Shown: positions 33,413 through 41,261 of the stretch, piece by piece | How positions within the stretch are numbered: position 1 is the first letter of the stretch | How the letters are laid out: each line of letters begins with the position of its first letter | Source of the DNA: Clostridia bacterium | Lineage (GTDB): Bacteria > Bacillota > Clostridia > Oscillospirales > CAG-272 | Length of the DNA: 48,757 nt | Direction: 5' to 3' | Assembly: GCA_017520505.1 (NCBI GenBank) | Contig: JAFXFN010000007.1 | Location: forward strand, 1-48,757 | Translations under genes and position numbers: made by a program | Notes under the pieces: generated by a model | The model's input: the letters and a program-made list of their open reading frames with translations, nothing else | Database searches by the model: none | Told to the model about the DNA's origin: nothing

Positions 33413-33736
33413 TTATAACAAAATTACTGTAGTTTTAAAATATTTTTCCTGAAAATACGTTTGTTTTATTATTTCATCAGCAGTAAGCGTCATACCTTTC
33501 GGCACTGCCACCCATTTGTCTTCAATATCGTTTTCACGGTGTATCACGGCAATTATTTCCCCGACGAATTCCTCCAAAGGCTCGTCAACGCCTAAAATAT
33601 AAACGTCCTGTTCTTCCCCGTCGGGTGCTGTAACGCCGTCAACATACCCGTAATTGACAGGATAATACAGGTCGGGATATCGGGGATGACACGATCCCTT
33701 CGGTCTGTCAACCGTTATTTTAACTGTTTTATACAC
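33413..33736 (-). CDS. Inorganic-pyrophosphatase-like protein
   Basis: 107 residues with the type I PPase core pattern: VDRPKGSCHPRYPDLYYPVNYGYV, then DGEEQDVYILGVDEP and IAVIHRENDIEDKWV. These resemble the substrate and metal loops of PpA, but the protein is far shorter than the usual 165-175 residues. The short form is widespread in Clostridia and its activity is not established to my knowledge. GTG 33736 is the start, with AGGAG seven bases before. Confidence 0.78.
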   Translation of the reverse strand: MYKTVKITVDRPKGSCHPRYPDLYYPVNYGYVDGVTAPDGEEQDVYILGVDEPLEEFVGEIIAVIHRENDIEDKWVAVPKGMTLTADEIIKQTYFQEKYFKTTVILL

Positions 33737-33768
33737 GGAATGACTCCTTTTTAATCGATATTTTAATT

Positions 33769-33797
33769 ATTATATCATATAAAAGACGGTTTTTCAA
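33769..33797 (-). promoter_or_regulatory. Promoter of the pyrophosphatase-like/cdd pair
   Basis: Minus strand TTGAAA (33792-33797), 17 bases, TATAAT (33769-33774), extended TGA. Confidence 0.72.
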
Positions 33798-33819
33798 GTC
33801 TACGGTATGTTTCAAAAAA

Positions 33820-33864
33820 AATCACGTGAACCCTCTTGACAATCACGTGACCGTGTGATATAAT
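33820..33864 (+). promoter_or_regulatory. DUF1836 promoter with two AATCACGTGA boxes
   Basis: TTGACA (33836-33841), 17 bases, TATAAT (33859-33864). AATCACGTGA occurs at 33820-33829 and 33841-33850, 21 bp apart (two turns). TCACGTGA is palindromic; the second box lies in the spacer, so its binder should repress. Self-control by the DUF1836 protein is the simplest guess. Confidence 0.7.
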
Positions 33865-33895
33865 GATTTAAAGAAATGAGGGCGGAGGTGATGAT

Positions 33896-34447
33896 GTGGC
33901 AACATACCCGGGAACAACGATAGAAACGCTTTGTATACAAAAAAACAGCTCAAAAATTCTGTTTGAAGGCATCTTTGCCGCAGGCGGTATCACCATGTCG
34001 CAGGTTTCGAATATTACGGGACTTGAAGTGCACGTCATTCAGAACTGGGTAAAGCGGAAATTTTTGTCTTCCCCCGTCAAAAAGCTTTATTCAAGAGAAC
34101 AGCTTGCGAGGATATTAATAATAAATATGCTTCGTGAAAGCCTTCAGCTTGAATCAATATGCAGTCTTATCGACGTTATCGCAGGCGAGCCTGACGATAA
34201 AACCGATGACCTTATAGGCGATGCGGAGCTTTACCACAGATACGTGAATATGACAGCGGAGGATGATATCGGTATTTTCAGCAAAGACGATATTCAAAGG
34301 CGGGCTGAGCTTGCAGCAGAGGATTTTGAAGAAAAAAGCGCAGGAGACCGCAAAAAGCTCATAAAAATTCTGCTCGTAATGTACTATGCGCACGAATCCT
34401 CAAGGCTGAAAGATACCGCACATGAGATTCTTTCTTCCGTTTTTTAA
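33896..34447 (+). CDS. DUF1836 DNA-binding protein
   Basis: 183 residues. N-terminal MerR-like winged helix (about 35-80): GGITMSQVSNITGLEVHVIQ, NWVKRKFLSSP and KKLYSREQLARILIINMLR, the DUF1836 signature. The C-terminal half is acidic and helical. Probably a transcription regulator with unknown effector. It begins with GTG 33896 preceded by GGAGGTG; an ATG two bases earlier is out of frame. The adjacent NfeD-flotillin genes could be its targets or merely cotranscribed. Confidence 0.85.
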   Translation: MATYPGTTIETLCIQKNSSKILFEGIFAAGGITMSQVSNITGLEVHVIQNWVKRKFLSSPVKKLYSREQLARILIINMLRESLQLESICSLIDVIAGEPDDKTDDLIGDAELYHRYVNMTAEDDIGIFSKDDIQRRAELAAEDFEEKSAGDRKKLIKILLVMYYAHESSRLKDTAHEILSSVF

Positions 34448-34481
34448 ATTACCACACCTCATTCAAGAAAGGAAAACTTAT

Positions 34482-35099
34482 ATGCTTACCGATTGGTGGA
34501 ACACATTAAGTCTGTCATCACAAATATTTTACTGTATTGCGCTCCCCTCGACGCTGGTGCTTATAATCCAGACCGTGCTTTTGTTTTTGGGCATCGAACA
34601 CGATACCGACATCGACATTGACACCCCCGACATAGAAACCGGCGACGGACTTTTCGGTGCGCACGGCGACATTGACGACGCTTCGGGCGTTGAGCTTTTA
34701 CACATATTCTCCCTGCGAGGCATCATCGCATTTTTCGTTGTATTCGGCTGGGTGGGCGTTGCTATGCAGGCGGCGGATATACATCTGGCAATAACGCTTC
34801 CCGTGGCATTTATAAGCGGTGCGGCAATGATGCTTCTTATTGCTTATTTATTCAAGGCTGTTATGAAACTGAAAAGCGACGGCACGGCGGATAACCGCAA
34901 TGCGCTGGGCTCAGCGGGCAGAGTACAGCTCACAATACCGCCTCTGAGAAAGGGCGAAGGAAAGGTACATATCATGCTTCAAGGCGCATATGTTGAAAGA
35001 AATGCAGTTACCGATGAGAGCGAGTCTATACCGACCGGCTGTGAGATAATCGTGGTCGGAACAAGCGGTCAGACAAATCTTGTCGTTAAACGAAAATAA
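34482..35099 (+). CDS. NfeD-family membrane protein
   Basis: 205 residues, three hydrophobic segments (about 14-31, 72-92, 96-122) and a C-terminal OB-fold (GSAGRVQLTIPPLRKGEGKV, ending GTSGQTNLVVKRK). An acidic, aspartate-rich loop (DTDIDIDTPDIETGDG) follows the first segment. This is the YuaF type that pairs with flotillin, which follows after 20 bp. AAAGGAAAA precedes ATG 34482; the longer reading overlaps the DUF1836 gene and is rejected. It is thought to influence membrane fluidity or microdomain organisation. Confidence 0.85.
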   Translation: MLTDWWNTLSLSSQIFYCIALPSTLVLIIQTVLLFLGIEHDTDIDIDTPDIETGDGLFGAHGDIDDASGVELLHIFSLRGIIAFFVVFGWVGVAMQAADIHLAITLPVAFISGAAMMLLIAYLFKAVMKLKSDGTADNRNALGSAGRVQLTIPPLRKGEGKVHIMLQGAYVERNAVTDESESIPTGCEIIVVGTSGQTNLVVKRK

Positions 35100-35119
35100 A
35101 TTTTTAAAGGAGAAAAATT

Positions 35120-36541
35120 ATGACATCAGAAATAATTTTTTTAGTCAGCGCAATAGTTCTCATCTTAGTTTCATTCATTGTGTGGATATGCTCACGGTAC
35201 AAAAAATGTCCGTCTGACAAGATCATGGTCGTTTACGGTTCCATCGGTAAAAACAAAGACGGTACGAACAGAAGTGCGAAATGTATCCACGGCGGTGCGG
35301 AATTCGTTATTCCCGTATTTCAGTCGTATGCGTATCTCGACCTGACACCCATTTCAATTCAGGTAGACCTTAAAAACGCACTTTCAAAGCAGAATATCCG
35401 TATTGATGTTCCCTCAAGATTCACCGTCGGTATTTCAACTGAGCCCGGTGTTATGCAGAATGCGGCAGAGCGACTGCTCGGCTTACAGCTTTCCGAAATC
35501 CAGGAGCTTTCCAAGGACATCATCTTCGGTCAGTTAAGACTTATCATCGCAACAATGGACATTGAGGAGATCAATACGAACCGTGATAAATTCCTGGCGG
35601 CTGTCAGCGACAACGTGGAAACAGAGCTTAAAAAGATCGGTTTAAGACTTATCAACGTAAACGTTACGGACATCAGCGATGAGTCGGGTTATATTGCGGC
35701 TCTCGGTAAGGAAGCGGCGGCTAAAGCCATCAACGATGCAAAAAGAAGCGTTGCCGAGCAGGACAGAGAAGGTTCTATCGGTGAGGCAAACGCTAAAAAG
35801 GAACAGAGAATTGAAGTTTCCAAGGCTGATTCACTTGCTATAGAGGGTGAAAACGAAGCCAAAATGAAGATCGCAATGTCCGAAGCGGCTCTTAAAGAAA
35901 AAGAAGCCGAGGCGCTGAAAATTGCGACAACGGCAGAAAAAACGCAGGCGGCTAAAGCACTTGAAGAATCCTATGCGGCTGAGCAAGCGGCTGAAAAGGC
36001 AAGACGTGACAAGGAACAAGCAACACTTGAAGCCGACATCATCGTAAAAGCGGAAGCCAAGAAGCGTGAAATGGAGCTTGCGGCTGAAGCCGAAGCTGAA
36101 CAGATACGCCGCAAGGCGCAGGGTGAAGCCGATGCTATCTACGCTAAAATGGAGGCGCAGGCAAGAGGTGCTGAGGAAATACTCAAAAAGCAGGCGGCAG
36201 GTTTTGCGGAGATCGTAAAATCAGCAGGCGGAGATACAGAAGCGGCTTTGAAGCTTCTCATTGCAGATAAGCTTGAAGACCTTATGCGTGTTCAGGTCGA
36301 TGCGGTTAAGAACATCAAGATAGACAAGGTTACGGTATGGGACGGCGGTCAGAACGGTGACGGCAAGACATCGACCGCAAACTTCATTTCCGGCATGATG
36401 AAGTCCGTTCCCCCACTTGACGAGGTGTTCGCAATGGCGGGAATGCAGCTTCCTTCCCTTTTAGGGCAGAAGCTTCCCGAAGAAAAAGAAGAAGAAAAGG
36501 CAGAAATTTCAGATACCGAGGTTGAAGTAACTGAAGAATAA
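35120..36541 (+). CDS. floT: Flotillin-like SPFH protein (FloT/YqiK type)
   Basis: Membrane scaffold of functional microdomains. 473 residues: an N-terminal membrane hairpin (about 4-25), an SPFH/band 7 domain (about 30-200; GGAEFVIPVFQSYAYLDLTP, RFTVGISTEPGVMQNA), then a long Ala/Glu/Lys-rich coiled coil (about 200-370) and a C-terminal segment (KVTVWDGGQNGDGK) ending in a very acidic tail. Downstream of nfeD in the same operon, as in Bacillus yuaFG. AAAGGAG precedes the ATG. Paralog naming (FloT or FloA) is by organisation only; FloA is shorter. Confidence 0.9.
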   Translation: MTSEIIFLVSAIVLILVSFIVWICSRYKKCPSDKIMVVYGSIGKNKDGTNRSAKCIHGGAEFVIPVFQSYAYLDLTPISIQVDLKNALSKQNIRIDVPSRFTVGISTEPGVMQNAAERLLGLQLSEIQELSKDIIFGQLRLIIATMDIEEINTNRDKFLAAVSDNVETELKKIGLRLINVNVTDISDESGYIAALGKEAAAKAINDAKRSVAEQDREGSIGEANAKKEQRIEVSKADSLAIEGENEAKMKIAMSEAALKEKEAEALKIATTAEKTQAAKALEESYAAEQAAEKARRDKEQATLEADIIVKAEAKKREMELAAEAEAEQIRRKAQGEADAIYAKMEAQARGAEEILKKQAAGFAEIVKSAGGDTEAALKLLIADKLEDLMRVQVDAVKNIKIDKVTVWDGGQNGDGKTSTANFISGMMKSVPPLDEVFAMAGMQLPSLLGQKLPEEKEEEKAEISDTEVEVTEE

Positions 36542-36550
36542 AAAACATCC

Positions 36551-36586
36551 GATATAGCTGACAGTTTGATTTCTGTCAGCTATATC
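36551..36586 (+). terminator. Perfect hairpin after flotillin gene
   Basis: 14-bp perfect stem (36551-36564 with 36573-36586), loop TTTGATTT, ten bases after the stop. There is no T-run, so it may terminate weakly or protect the mRNA end. Confidence 0.6.
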
Positions 36587-36627
36587 AAATCAATATGATA
36601 TGAACTTTCAAGAGGATAAAAAGCACG

Positions 36628-37359
36628 ATGAAGTATTTGTATGATAAAAGCAAAATTTGGTTTGCAATAGTGTGGATCGTTGTATATTGCATCCTGATGT
36701 CCATAGGAGATTCACTATCCGACGTGGTCGGTATAGAGAAATCGGTGACTCTCGCAATTGGCATTTTACTATCTGCTATATTGCTGTGTTTCTTAAAGAG
36801 AAATAGGCTTTTCGAAGAATACGGACTCTGCAGATCCAAAACATCCGCAAAATCTATGCTGTTTTACATTCCTGTCTTTATTATGCTTACAGCAAATCTT
36901 TGGTATGGCGTGACATTAAATTATGGAATCGCAGAAACCGTACTTTATATTTTCTCTATGTTTTGTGTCGGTTTTCTTGAAGAAATCATTTTCAGAGGAT
37001 TTTTATTCAAGGCTATGTGCAAGGATAACATAAAGGCAGCAGTCATCGTTTCAAGCGTTACATTCGGCATCGGACATATCATAAATTTAATAAACGGTTC
37101 GGGTGCGGAACTGCTTCCAAATCTGCTCCAAGTGATATATGCTTCCGCCGCAGGCTTTATGTTTGTAATGATGTACCTCAAAACAAAAAGCTTGATAGTT
37201 TGCATCGCATCACACGGTTTATTTAATGCTTTGAGTGTATTTGCAAACGAAGCAAACGCAACGCAGGAGATGCGGATAATTACCGCAATTATTCTTACCT
37301 TGATATTAGGCGGATACGCCGTATACATCGCTTCAACTATAAAAACAAAAGCAAAGTAA
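36628..37359 (+). CDS. CPBP intramembrane metalloprotease
   Basis: 243 residues, about eight membrane segments. Conserved motifs in order: EEIIFRGFLF (Glu118, Glu119, Arg123), FGIGH (His150) and SHGLFNAL near 191-198. The family contains the CAAX prenyl protease Rce1 and bacteriocin-processing or self-immunity proteins in Gram-positives. No peptide gene is adjacent. AGAGGA lies upstream of the ATG. It has its own terminator at 37361. Target unknown. Confidence 0.88.
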   Translation: MKYLYDKSKIWFAIVWIVVYCILMSIGDSLSDVVGIEKSVTLAIGILLSAILLCFLKRNRLFEEYGLCRSKTSAKSMLFYIPVFIMLTANLWYGVTLNYGIAETVLYIFSMFCVGFLEEIIFRGFLFKAMCKDNIKAAVIVSSVTFGIGHIINLINGSGAELLPNLLQVIYASAAGFMFVMMYLKTKSLIVCIASHGLFNALSVFANEANATQEMRIITAIILTLILGGYAVYIASTIKTKAK

Positions 37360-37360
37360 A

Positions 37361-37392
37361 AAAGAGAACCGACCGTGTGGTTGGTTCTCTTT
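37361..37392 (+). terminator. Rho-independent terminator
   Basis: AAAGAGAACC (37361-37370) pairs with GGTTCTCTTT (37383-37392), followed by ATTTT. Confidence 0.85.
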
Positions 37393-37532
37393 ATTTTCTA
37401 AATACTTCTGCACGTTCAAATATCATTTTAAAGGTAAAGTTTTCAGATCAGCACATAAATTCCACAAACTGACTTAATTATGCTTTATCATTTCAATTTA
37501 TTATTTTTTTGCAGAACTTATTTACCGGATTG

Positions 37533-37746
37533 ATTATATCATATAATGTAAAATGTTACAATGAAATCGCACTATGTGCGATGAAATCCGAGCGTTGCTC
37601 GGATGAAATCTGCTTCGCAGATGAAATTAAATCTGTCCCTTTTCCCAACGAAGTTGGATTTCATCACAAAGTGATTTCATTCACCGAAGGTGGATTTATC
37701 CCAGTCCGTATCAGTTGGCGATGCCAACTGCGGACGGATTTAGTTG
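37533..37746 (+). repeat. Multi-hairpin repeat, copy 1
   Basis: A chain of short hairpins separated by ATGAAAT: CGCAC..GTGCG, CCGAGC..GCTCGG, CTGC..GCAG, CCAAC..GTTGG, ATCAC..GTGAT, then a nested pair GTCCG(AGTTGGC..GCCAACT)CGGAC. A minus-strand promoter-like pair (TTGTAA 37556-37561, 17 bases, TATAAT 37533-37538) starts it. The second half is nearly identical to copy 2. With the hairpins on either side, this fills 37360-37862, and I see no gene there. Confidence 0.85.
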
Positions 37747-37777
37747 AAAAAAGCCAAGTCTATGACTTGGCTTTTTT
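37747..37777. terminator. Hairpin terminator at the end of repeat copy 1
   Basis: Six As, GCCAAGTC, TAT, GACTTGGC, six Ts: works in both directions. It probably ends leftward transcription of the alpha/beta hydrolase gene. Confidence 0.8.
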
Positions 37778-37862
37778 CTGCGAAAGAGTAACCAAACGGA
37801 GCAGAACAGGGTAAAAGTAACCAAAAGTAGTGTATCGGCTCTGTTCGGTAAATTGGAATTTG

Positions 37863-38912
37863 TCATTCTCTTTCAATTTCTGCAATTTGATGAACAATTT
37901 TGGAAAAACCTTCTGAATCAGATTCTAATAAACCGTGTGTCATATTTTCCATTATAAACATCTGTTTATATGGTGCTTCTACTTGTTCATAATAATCTTG
38001 TGCTATCTTATAGTTTGTTTGATAATCCTTATCTCCATTTATGTTATAGTATGGCACTTCATATTCAGTTTTGCCTTTTAATGAAAAGTCAAAAAATTCC
38101 TCCGAAGCGAAAAAGTCATAATAAACACTCATATCGATGTCGAGATACTTCATCCAATCTGAAAATGAATAATTTGGATTAAAAATAATGGTTGTAATCA
38201 GATTATAATCAGCTCCGTTTACCATCATTCCATAGCCATACTTATTCATAATTCTATTTCGCTCGTTGAAATAATCAATGGTAGGATTCTTGGGGTTTAA
38301 ACTGTTAATCAAACTTAGCATTTCACTATCGTTTTCAGCCCATTTTAAAGCCTCTTGAATGAAAGCTTTTTCATTATCTAAATAATCAATAAGCTGACCT
38401 GTTCCGATGAAACACTCGTAATACTCGGGATATTCGAGTACTAAATTAGCACCGAAAATACTGCCCCAAGAATGTCCGAGGATTGTCAGCTTATCTTTTG
38501 AAAGATAATCAAGCACAAATTCGGTAACTTCTTTTCCGTCCGTCAAAAACAGCTCTTTTGTTAACTCAATGTCGTTTTGTTCAAAATCATAGCTTTTCCC
38601 ACAATTGCGTTGGTCCCAGGTAACCACAGTATAAACATCAGCCCACTTTCTTGTGAAAGCGTAATCGATGTGGCTTGTTGCTGAGCCAGGACCACCGTGC
38701 AAATAAAGCAAAACAGGATTGTCTTTATCCTCACCGTAAATATCAATCCACTGTTTTGTCCCATTTACATCTATATACATTGATTCATTTATACCACCAT
38801 CAGGAGTTCGATTATTAACCGCCATTCCAATTGCTCTGACTAAAAAGAATACAACAAGCAATGCACAAATGACAATTGCTATCCATTTAATAACTTTAAA
38901 TACTTTTTTCAT
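37863..38912 (-). CDS. Membrane-anchored alpha/beta hydrolase (proline iminopeptidase-like)
   Basis: 349 residues with an N-terminal membrane anchor (about 8-30) and an S33-type alpha/beta hydrolase: LYLHGGPGSATS (oxyanion loop, 70-80), WDQRNCGKS (99-107), nucleophile GHSWG (Ser148), INGDKD (acid) and a C-terminal MTHGLLES (His). Family members release N-terminal proline or hydrolyse esters and amides; this one faces outside. GGAGGGG is upstream of the ATG. It is bracketed by two direct copies of a multi-hairpin repeat and is AT-richer than its surroundings, as if inserted. Confidence 0.83.
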   Translation of the reverse strand: MKKVFKVIKWIAIVICALLVVFFLVRAIGMAVNNRTPDGGINESMYIDVNGTKQWIDIYGEDKDNPVLLYLHGGPGSATSHIDYAFTRKWADVYTVVTWDQRNCGKSYDFEQNDIELTKELFLTDGKEVTEFVLDYLSKDKLTILGHSWGSIFGANLVLEYPEYYECFIGTGQLIDYLDNEKAFIQEALKWAENDSEMLSLINSLNPKNPTIDYFNERNRIMNKYGYGMMVNGADYNLITTIIFNPNYSFSDWMKYLDIDMSVYYDFFASEEFFDFSLKGKTEYEVPYYNINGDKDYQTNYKIAQDYYEQVEAPYKQMFIMENMTHGLLESDSEGFSKIVHQIAEIERE

Positions 38913-38952
38913 TCAATCACACCCCTCCGTCAAATTCTCATTTATCGAACTG

Positions 38953-38981
38953 ATTATATCATAAATTATCGGATATTTCAA
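38953..38981 (-). promoter_or_regulatory. Hydrolase promoter carried by repeat copy 2
   Basis: Minus strand TTGAAA (38976-38981), 17 bases, TATAAT (38953-38958), extended TGA, 41 bases before the hydrolase start. The same geometry occurs in copy 1. Confidence 0.72.
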
Positions 38982-39164
38982 TGAAATCGCGCAAGCGCGA
39001 TGAAATCCGAGTAAACTCGGATGAAATCTGCTTCGCAGATGAAATTAAATCCGTCCAATCTCCCGACGAAGTCGGATTTCATCACGAAGTGATTTCATTC
39101 ACCGAAGGTGGATTTATCCCAGTCCGTATCAGTTGGCGATGCCAACTGCGGACGGATTTAGTTG
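38953..39164 (+). repeat. Multi-hairpin repeat, copy 2
   Basis: Same order of hairpins as copy 1. Differences sit in pairs: the first stem CGCGC..GCGCG here against CGCAC..GTGCG there, the second CCGAGT..ACTCGG against CCGAGC..GCTCGG, the fourth CCGAC..GTCGG against CCAAC..GTTGG. From GTGATTTCATTCACC on, the two are identical for about 80 bases. Confidence 0.85.
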
Positions 39165-39194
39165 AAAAAAGCACTGCTCTCGCAGTGCTTTTTT
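39165..39194 (-). terminator. Terminator of tRNA-Arg
   Basis: Six As, GCACTGC/GCAGTGC stem with a short loop, six Ts, starting one base after the tRNA CCA end on the minus strand. Confidence 0.85.
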
Positions 39195-39195
39195 C

Positions 39196-39271
39196 TGGCG
39201 CGCCTGGGGGGATTCGAACCCTCGACCTACCGGTTCGTAGCCGGGCACTCTATCCACTGAGCTACAAGCGC
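39196..39271 (-). tRNA. tRNA-Arg (anticodon ACG)
   Basis: 76 bases including encoded CCA. Acceptor GCGCTTG pairs with CAGGCGC; the D-arm contains AGCTCAGTGGATAGAG; the anticodon loop CTACGAA gives ACG (reads CGU, and CGC/CGA if the A is deaminated to inosine); the T-arm contains GGTTCGAATCC. Discriminator G. It lies alone, with its own promoter and terminator. Confidence 0.97.
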
Positions 39272-39298
39272 ATACAGGTATTTTTTCTGTACCCGAAT

Positions 39299-39348
39299 AT
39301 GATACCACAAAAATTCACTTTTGTCAATAGCAAAAGTGAATTTTTGTG
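39299..39348 (-). promoter_or_regulatory. tRNA-Arg promoter inside an 18-bp-arm inverted repeat
   Basis: Minus strand TTGACA (39322-39327), 17 bases, TATCAT (39299-39304). A perfect 18-bp inverted repeat (39306-39323 with 39331-39348, 7-base spacer) covers the spacer and part of the -35. It can be the ireB transcript end hairpin (no T-run), an operator, or both. Confidence 0.75.
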
Positions 39349-39364
39349 AAATTTCATTTAGATT

Positions 39365-39622
39365 TTATTCTTTGTTGAGATATGATCTGACGAGAATATT
39401 CAAAAGCTCATCTCGGTCGATCTTTCTGATGATGCCTCTTGCGTTCTTATAGTTTGTAATATACGTAGGATCTTCGGAAAGAATATAGCCGACGATCTGG
39501 TTTATCGGGTTGTAGCCCTTTTCCTTGAGCGCCTGATACACGTCCCTCAACGCCTGTTTTGTTTCCAATTCCTTTTCGTGCGAGATCTGAAAAGTTATGG
39601 TCGTGTCCTTGTCGTTTGCCAT
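39365..39622 (-). CDS. ireB: IreB regulatory phosphoprotein (UPF0297)
   Basis: 85 residues, full length: [40 protein letters not shown] and [16 protein letters not shown] are the family blocks. In Enterococcus IreB is phosphorylated on N-terminal threonines by the PASTA kinase IreK and affects cephalosporin resistance and cell-wall synthesis (via MurAA). Thr7, Thr8 and Thr10 (DTTITF) are candidates here. It usually lies between alaS and ruvX/yrzB; here it sits between tRNA-Arg and cimA with its own promoter. Confidence 0.93.
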   Translation of the reverse strand: MANDKDTTITFQISHEKELETKQALRDVYQALKEKGYNPINQIVGYILSEDPTYITNYKNARGIIRKIDRDELLNILVRSYLNKE

Positions 39623-39662
39623 CGGTATACCTTTTTTCCTTTCATTTCTATAGCTTTTTGTA

Positions 39663-39691
39663 ATTATACCACAAAATTATGAAAATATCAA
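39663..39691 (-). promoter_or_regulatory. Promoter of ireB
   Basis: Minus strand TTGATA (39686-39691), 17 bases, TATAAT (39663-39668), 41 bases before the ireB start. Confidence 0.7.
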
Positions 39692-39700
39692 TAACAAAAA

Positions 39701-41260
39701 TCAAGAATTTGATAATTTATATTCAAAAGAATCGACCAAAGCCGTAAAGCACGCCTCTATTATATCGTGCGAAACACCGACAGTTGTCCAGTTTTCCACC
39801 CCGTCGGTCGATTCGATAAGCACTCGTACCTTTGCCGCAGTTGAAGTTCCGGAGTCTATTACACGCACCTTGAAGTCCGCAAGGCGCATTTCCGACACTT
39901 GGGGATAGAATACGCAAAGCGCACGGCGAAGTGCCGTGTCAAGCGCATTGACAGGACCGTTACCGAGGGATGCCGACACCTCCGTTTTATCTCCGACCTT
40001 TATCTGGATCATTGCCCCCGATGTCATTCCGCCCGTACCCGACGGATAATCGTCAGTTGTTTTATACAAAAGCACGTCAAAGTGCGGCGTGTATTTACAA
40101 AGCGTTTTTTTGAGAAGCAAATTGAGCGATGCCTCTGCCGCTTCATAATGATATCCGAAAAATTCCTTTTCTTTAAGTGCTTCAAGTGCAAGCATAAGCT
40201 CAGGAGAATCCTTTTCGGCACTCGGAATTATTTCCCGCACTCGCTCCAAAAGCGTATGTCTGCCCGATATTTCAGACAGAAGGAACTGTCTTTCGTTGCC
40301 GACGAGAGACGGGTCAATATGCTCAAACGATGCGGAATGTTTTTTTACCGCATCAATGTGCATTCCCGCTTTATGGTGAAACGCATTTCTGCCTATGTAC
40401 GGCTTGTTGCTTCTTATGCCTACGTTTGATATTTCAGAAATTTGTATCGCCGTCTTTTTAAGCCTTCTCATATCGCACGGAAAATCAATTCCGTATTTGA
40501 ATTTAAGATTTGGCATTATAACGGAAAGATCCGCATTTCCGCATCTTTCACCGAAGCCGAGGAATGTACCCTGTATCTGCACAGCCCCCGCTTTAACCGC
40601 AAGAATTGAATTTGCAACAGCGCACCCCGTATCATTGTGAAAATGAACGGATATTCTTGTATCCGAAAATTTTTCGCATACAATTTTCGTTATTTCATAA
40701 GCCTCATACGGCATCGTTTCGCCGTTTGTATCGCAAAGACACAAAACGTCAGCCCCTGCATTTTTTGCGGTATTAAGCACCTCTATGGCGTATTCACGGT
40801 TTTCGTTATAGCCTGCATAAAAATGCTCCGCATCAAAAACGACCTCCTCGGCAAACTGCTTCAGATATTCAACCGTTTTCTTTACAAGCTCAAGATTTTC
40901 CTCTTTCGTTATTCCGAGCACCTCACGTATGTGCAAAACAGACGTTTTTCCGAATATGCACAAAACGGGTGCACCCGAGGCGATAAGACTTGCAAGTGCA
41001 GGATCATTTTCGGGCTCAGTAGCGTATTTCAGCGTTCTTCCGAATGCGCAAAGCTTTGCGTGTGAAAGCTTTTTGCTTTTCATTTCACGGAAAAATTCCT
41101 CATCCTTGGGGTTTGATGCGGGAAATCCCGCCTCGATATAATCAATACCAAAGCTGTCAAGCGCATCGACTATCCTTATTTTATCAGACACGGAAAACGA
41201 AACGCCCTGCCCTTGCGCACCGTCGCGCAGGGTAGAATCGTAAATTTGTATTTTTTTCAT
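39701..41260 (-). CDS. cimA: Citramalate synthase
   Basis: Condenses pyruvate and acetyl-CoA to (R)-citramalate, the first step of threonine-independent isoleucine synthesis. 519 residues. HMGL-like TIM barrel: YDSTLRDGAQGQGVSFSVSD (residues 6-25), SVHFHNDTGCAVANS, GTFLGFGERCGNADL and NAFHHKAGMHIDA; then a LeuA-type regulatory domain (about 395-519) ending VGVSHDIIEACFTALVDSF. The longer CimA-type spacing and RDGAQ (LeuA has RDGEQ) support citramalate over isopropylmalate. It starts one base after the lipoprotein stop with no RBS, so it depends on coupling. Confidence 0.92.
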   Translation of the reverse strand: MKKIQIYDSTLRDGAQGQGVSFSVSDKIRIVDALDSFGIDYIEAGFPASNPKDEEFFREMKSKKLSHAKLCAFGRTLKYATEPENDPALASLIASGAPVLCIFGKTSVLHIREVLGITKEENLELVKKTVEYLKQFAEEVVFDAEHFYAGYNENREYAIEVLNTAKNAGADVLCLCDTNGETMPYEAYEITKIVCEKFSDTRISVHFHNDTGCAVANSILAVKAGAVQIQGTFLGFGERCGNADLSVIMPNLKFKYGIDFPCDMRRLKKTAIQISEISNVGIRSNKPYIGRNAFHHKAGMHIDAVKKHSASFEHIDPSLVGNERQFLLSEISGRHTLLERVREIIPSAEKDSPELMLALEALKEKEFFGYHYEAAEASLNLLLKKTLCKYTPHFDVLLYKTTDDYPSGTGGMTSGAMIQIKVGDKTEVSASLGNGPVNALDTALRRALCVFYPQVSEMRLADFKVRVIDSGTSTAAKVRVLIESTDGVENWTTVGVSHDIIEACFTALVDSFEYKLSNS

Positions 41261-41261
41261 A

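Noticed and set aside
32829..33452. 207-codon plus-strand frame
   Set aside because: Antisense to cdd and its flanks; Cdd motifs are clear on the other strand.
37509..37814. 101-codon plus-strand frame
   Set aside because: It is a translation of the multi-hairpin repeat (EICFADEIKS...), which recurs at the second copy; no coding signature beyond the repeat.
38981..39349. 122-codon plus-strand frame with GAPGGIRTLDLPVRS
   Set aside because: That phrase is the well-known false translation of the antisense of tRNA-Arg, joined to repeat sequence.
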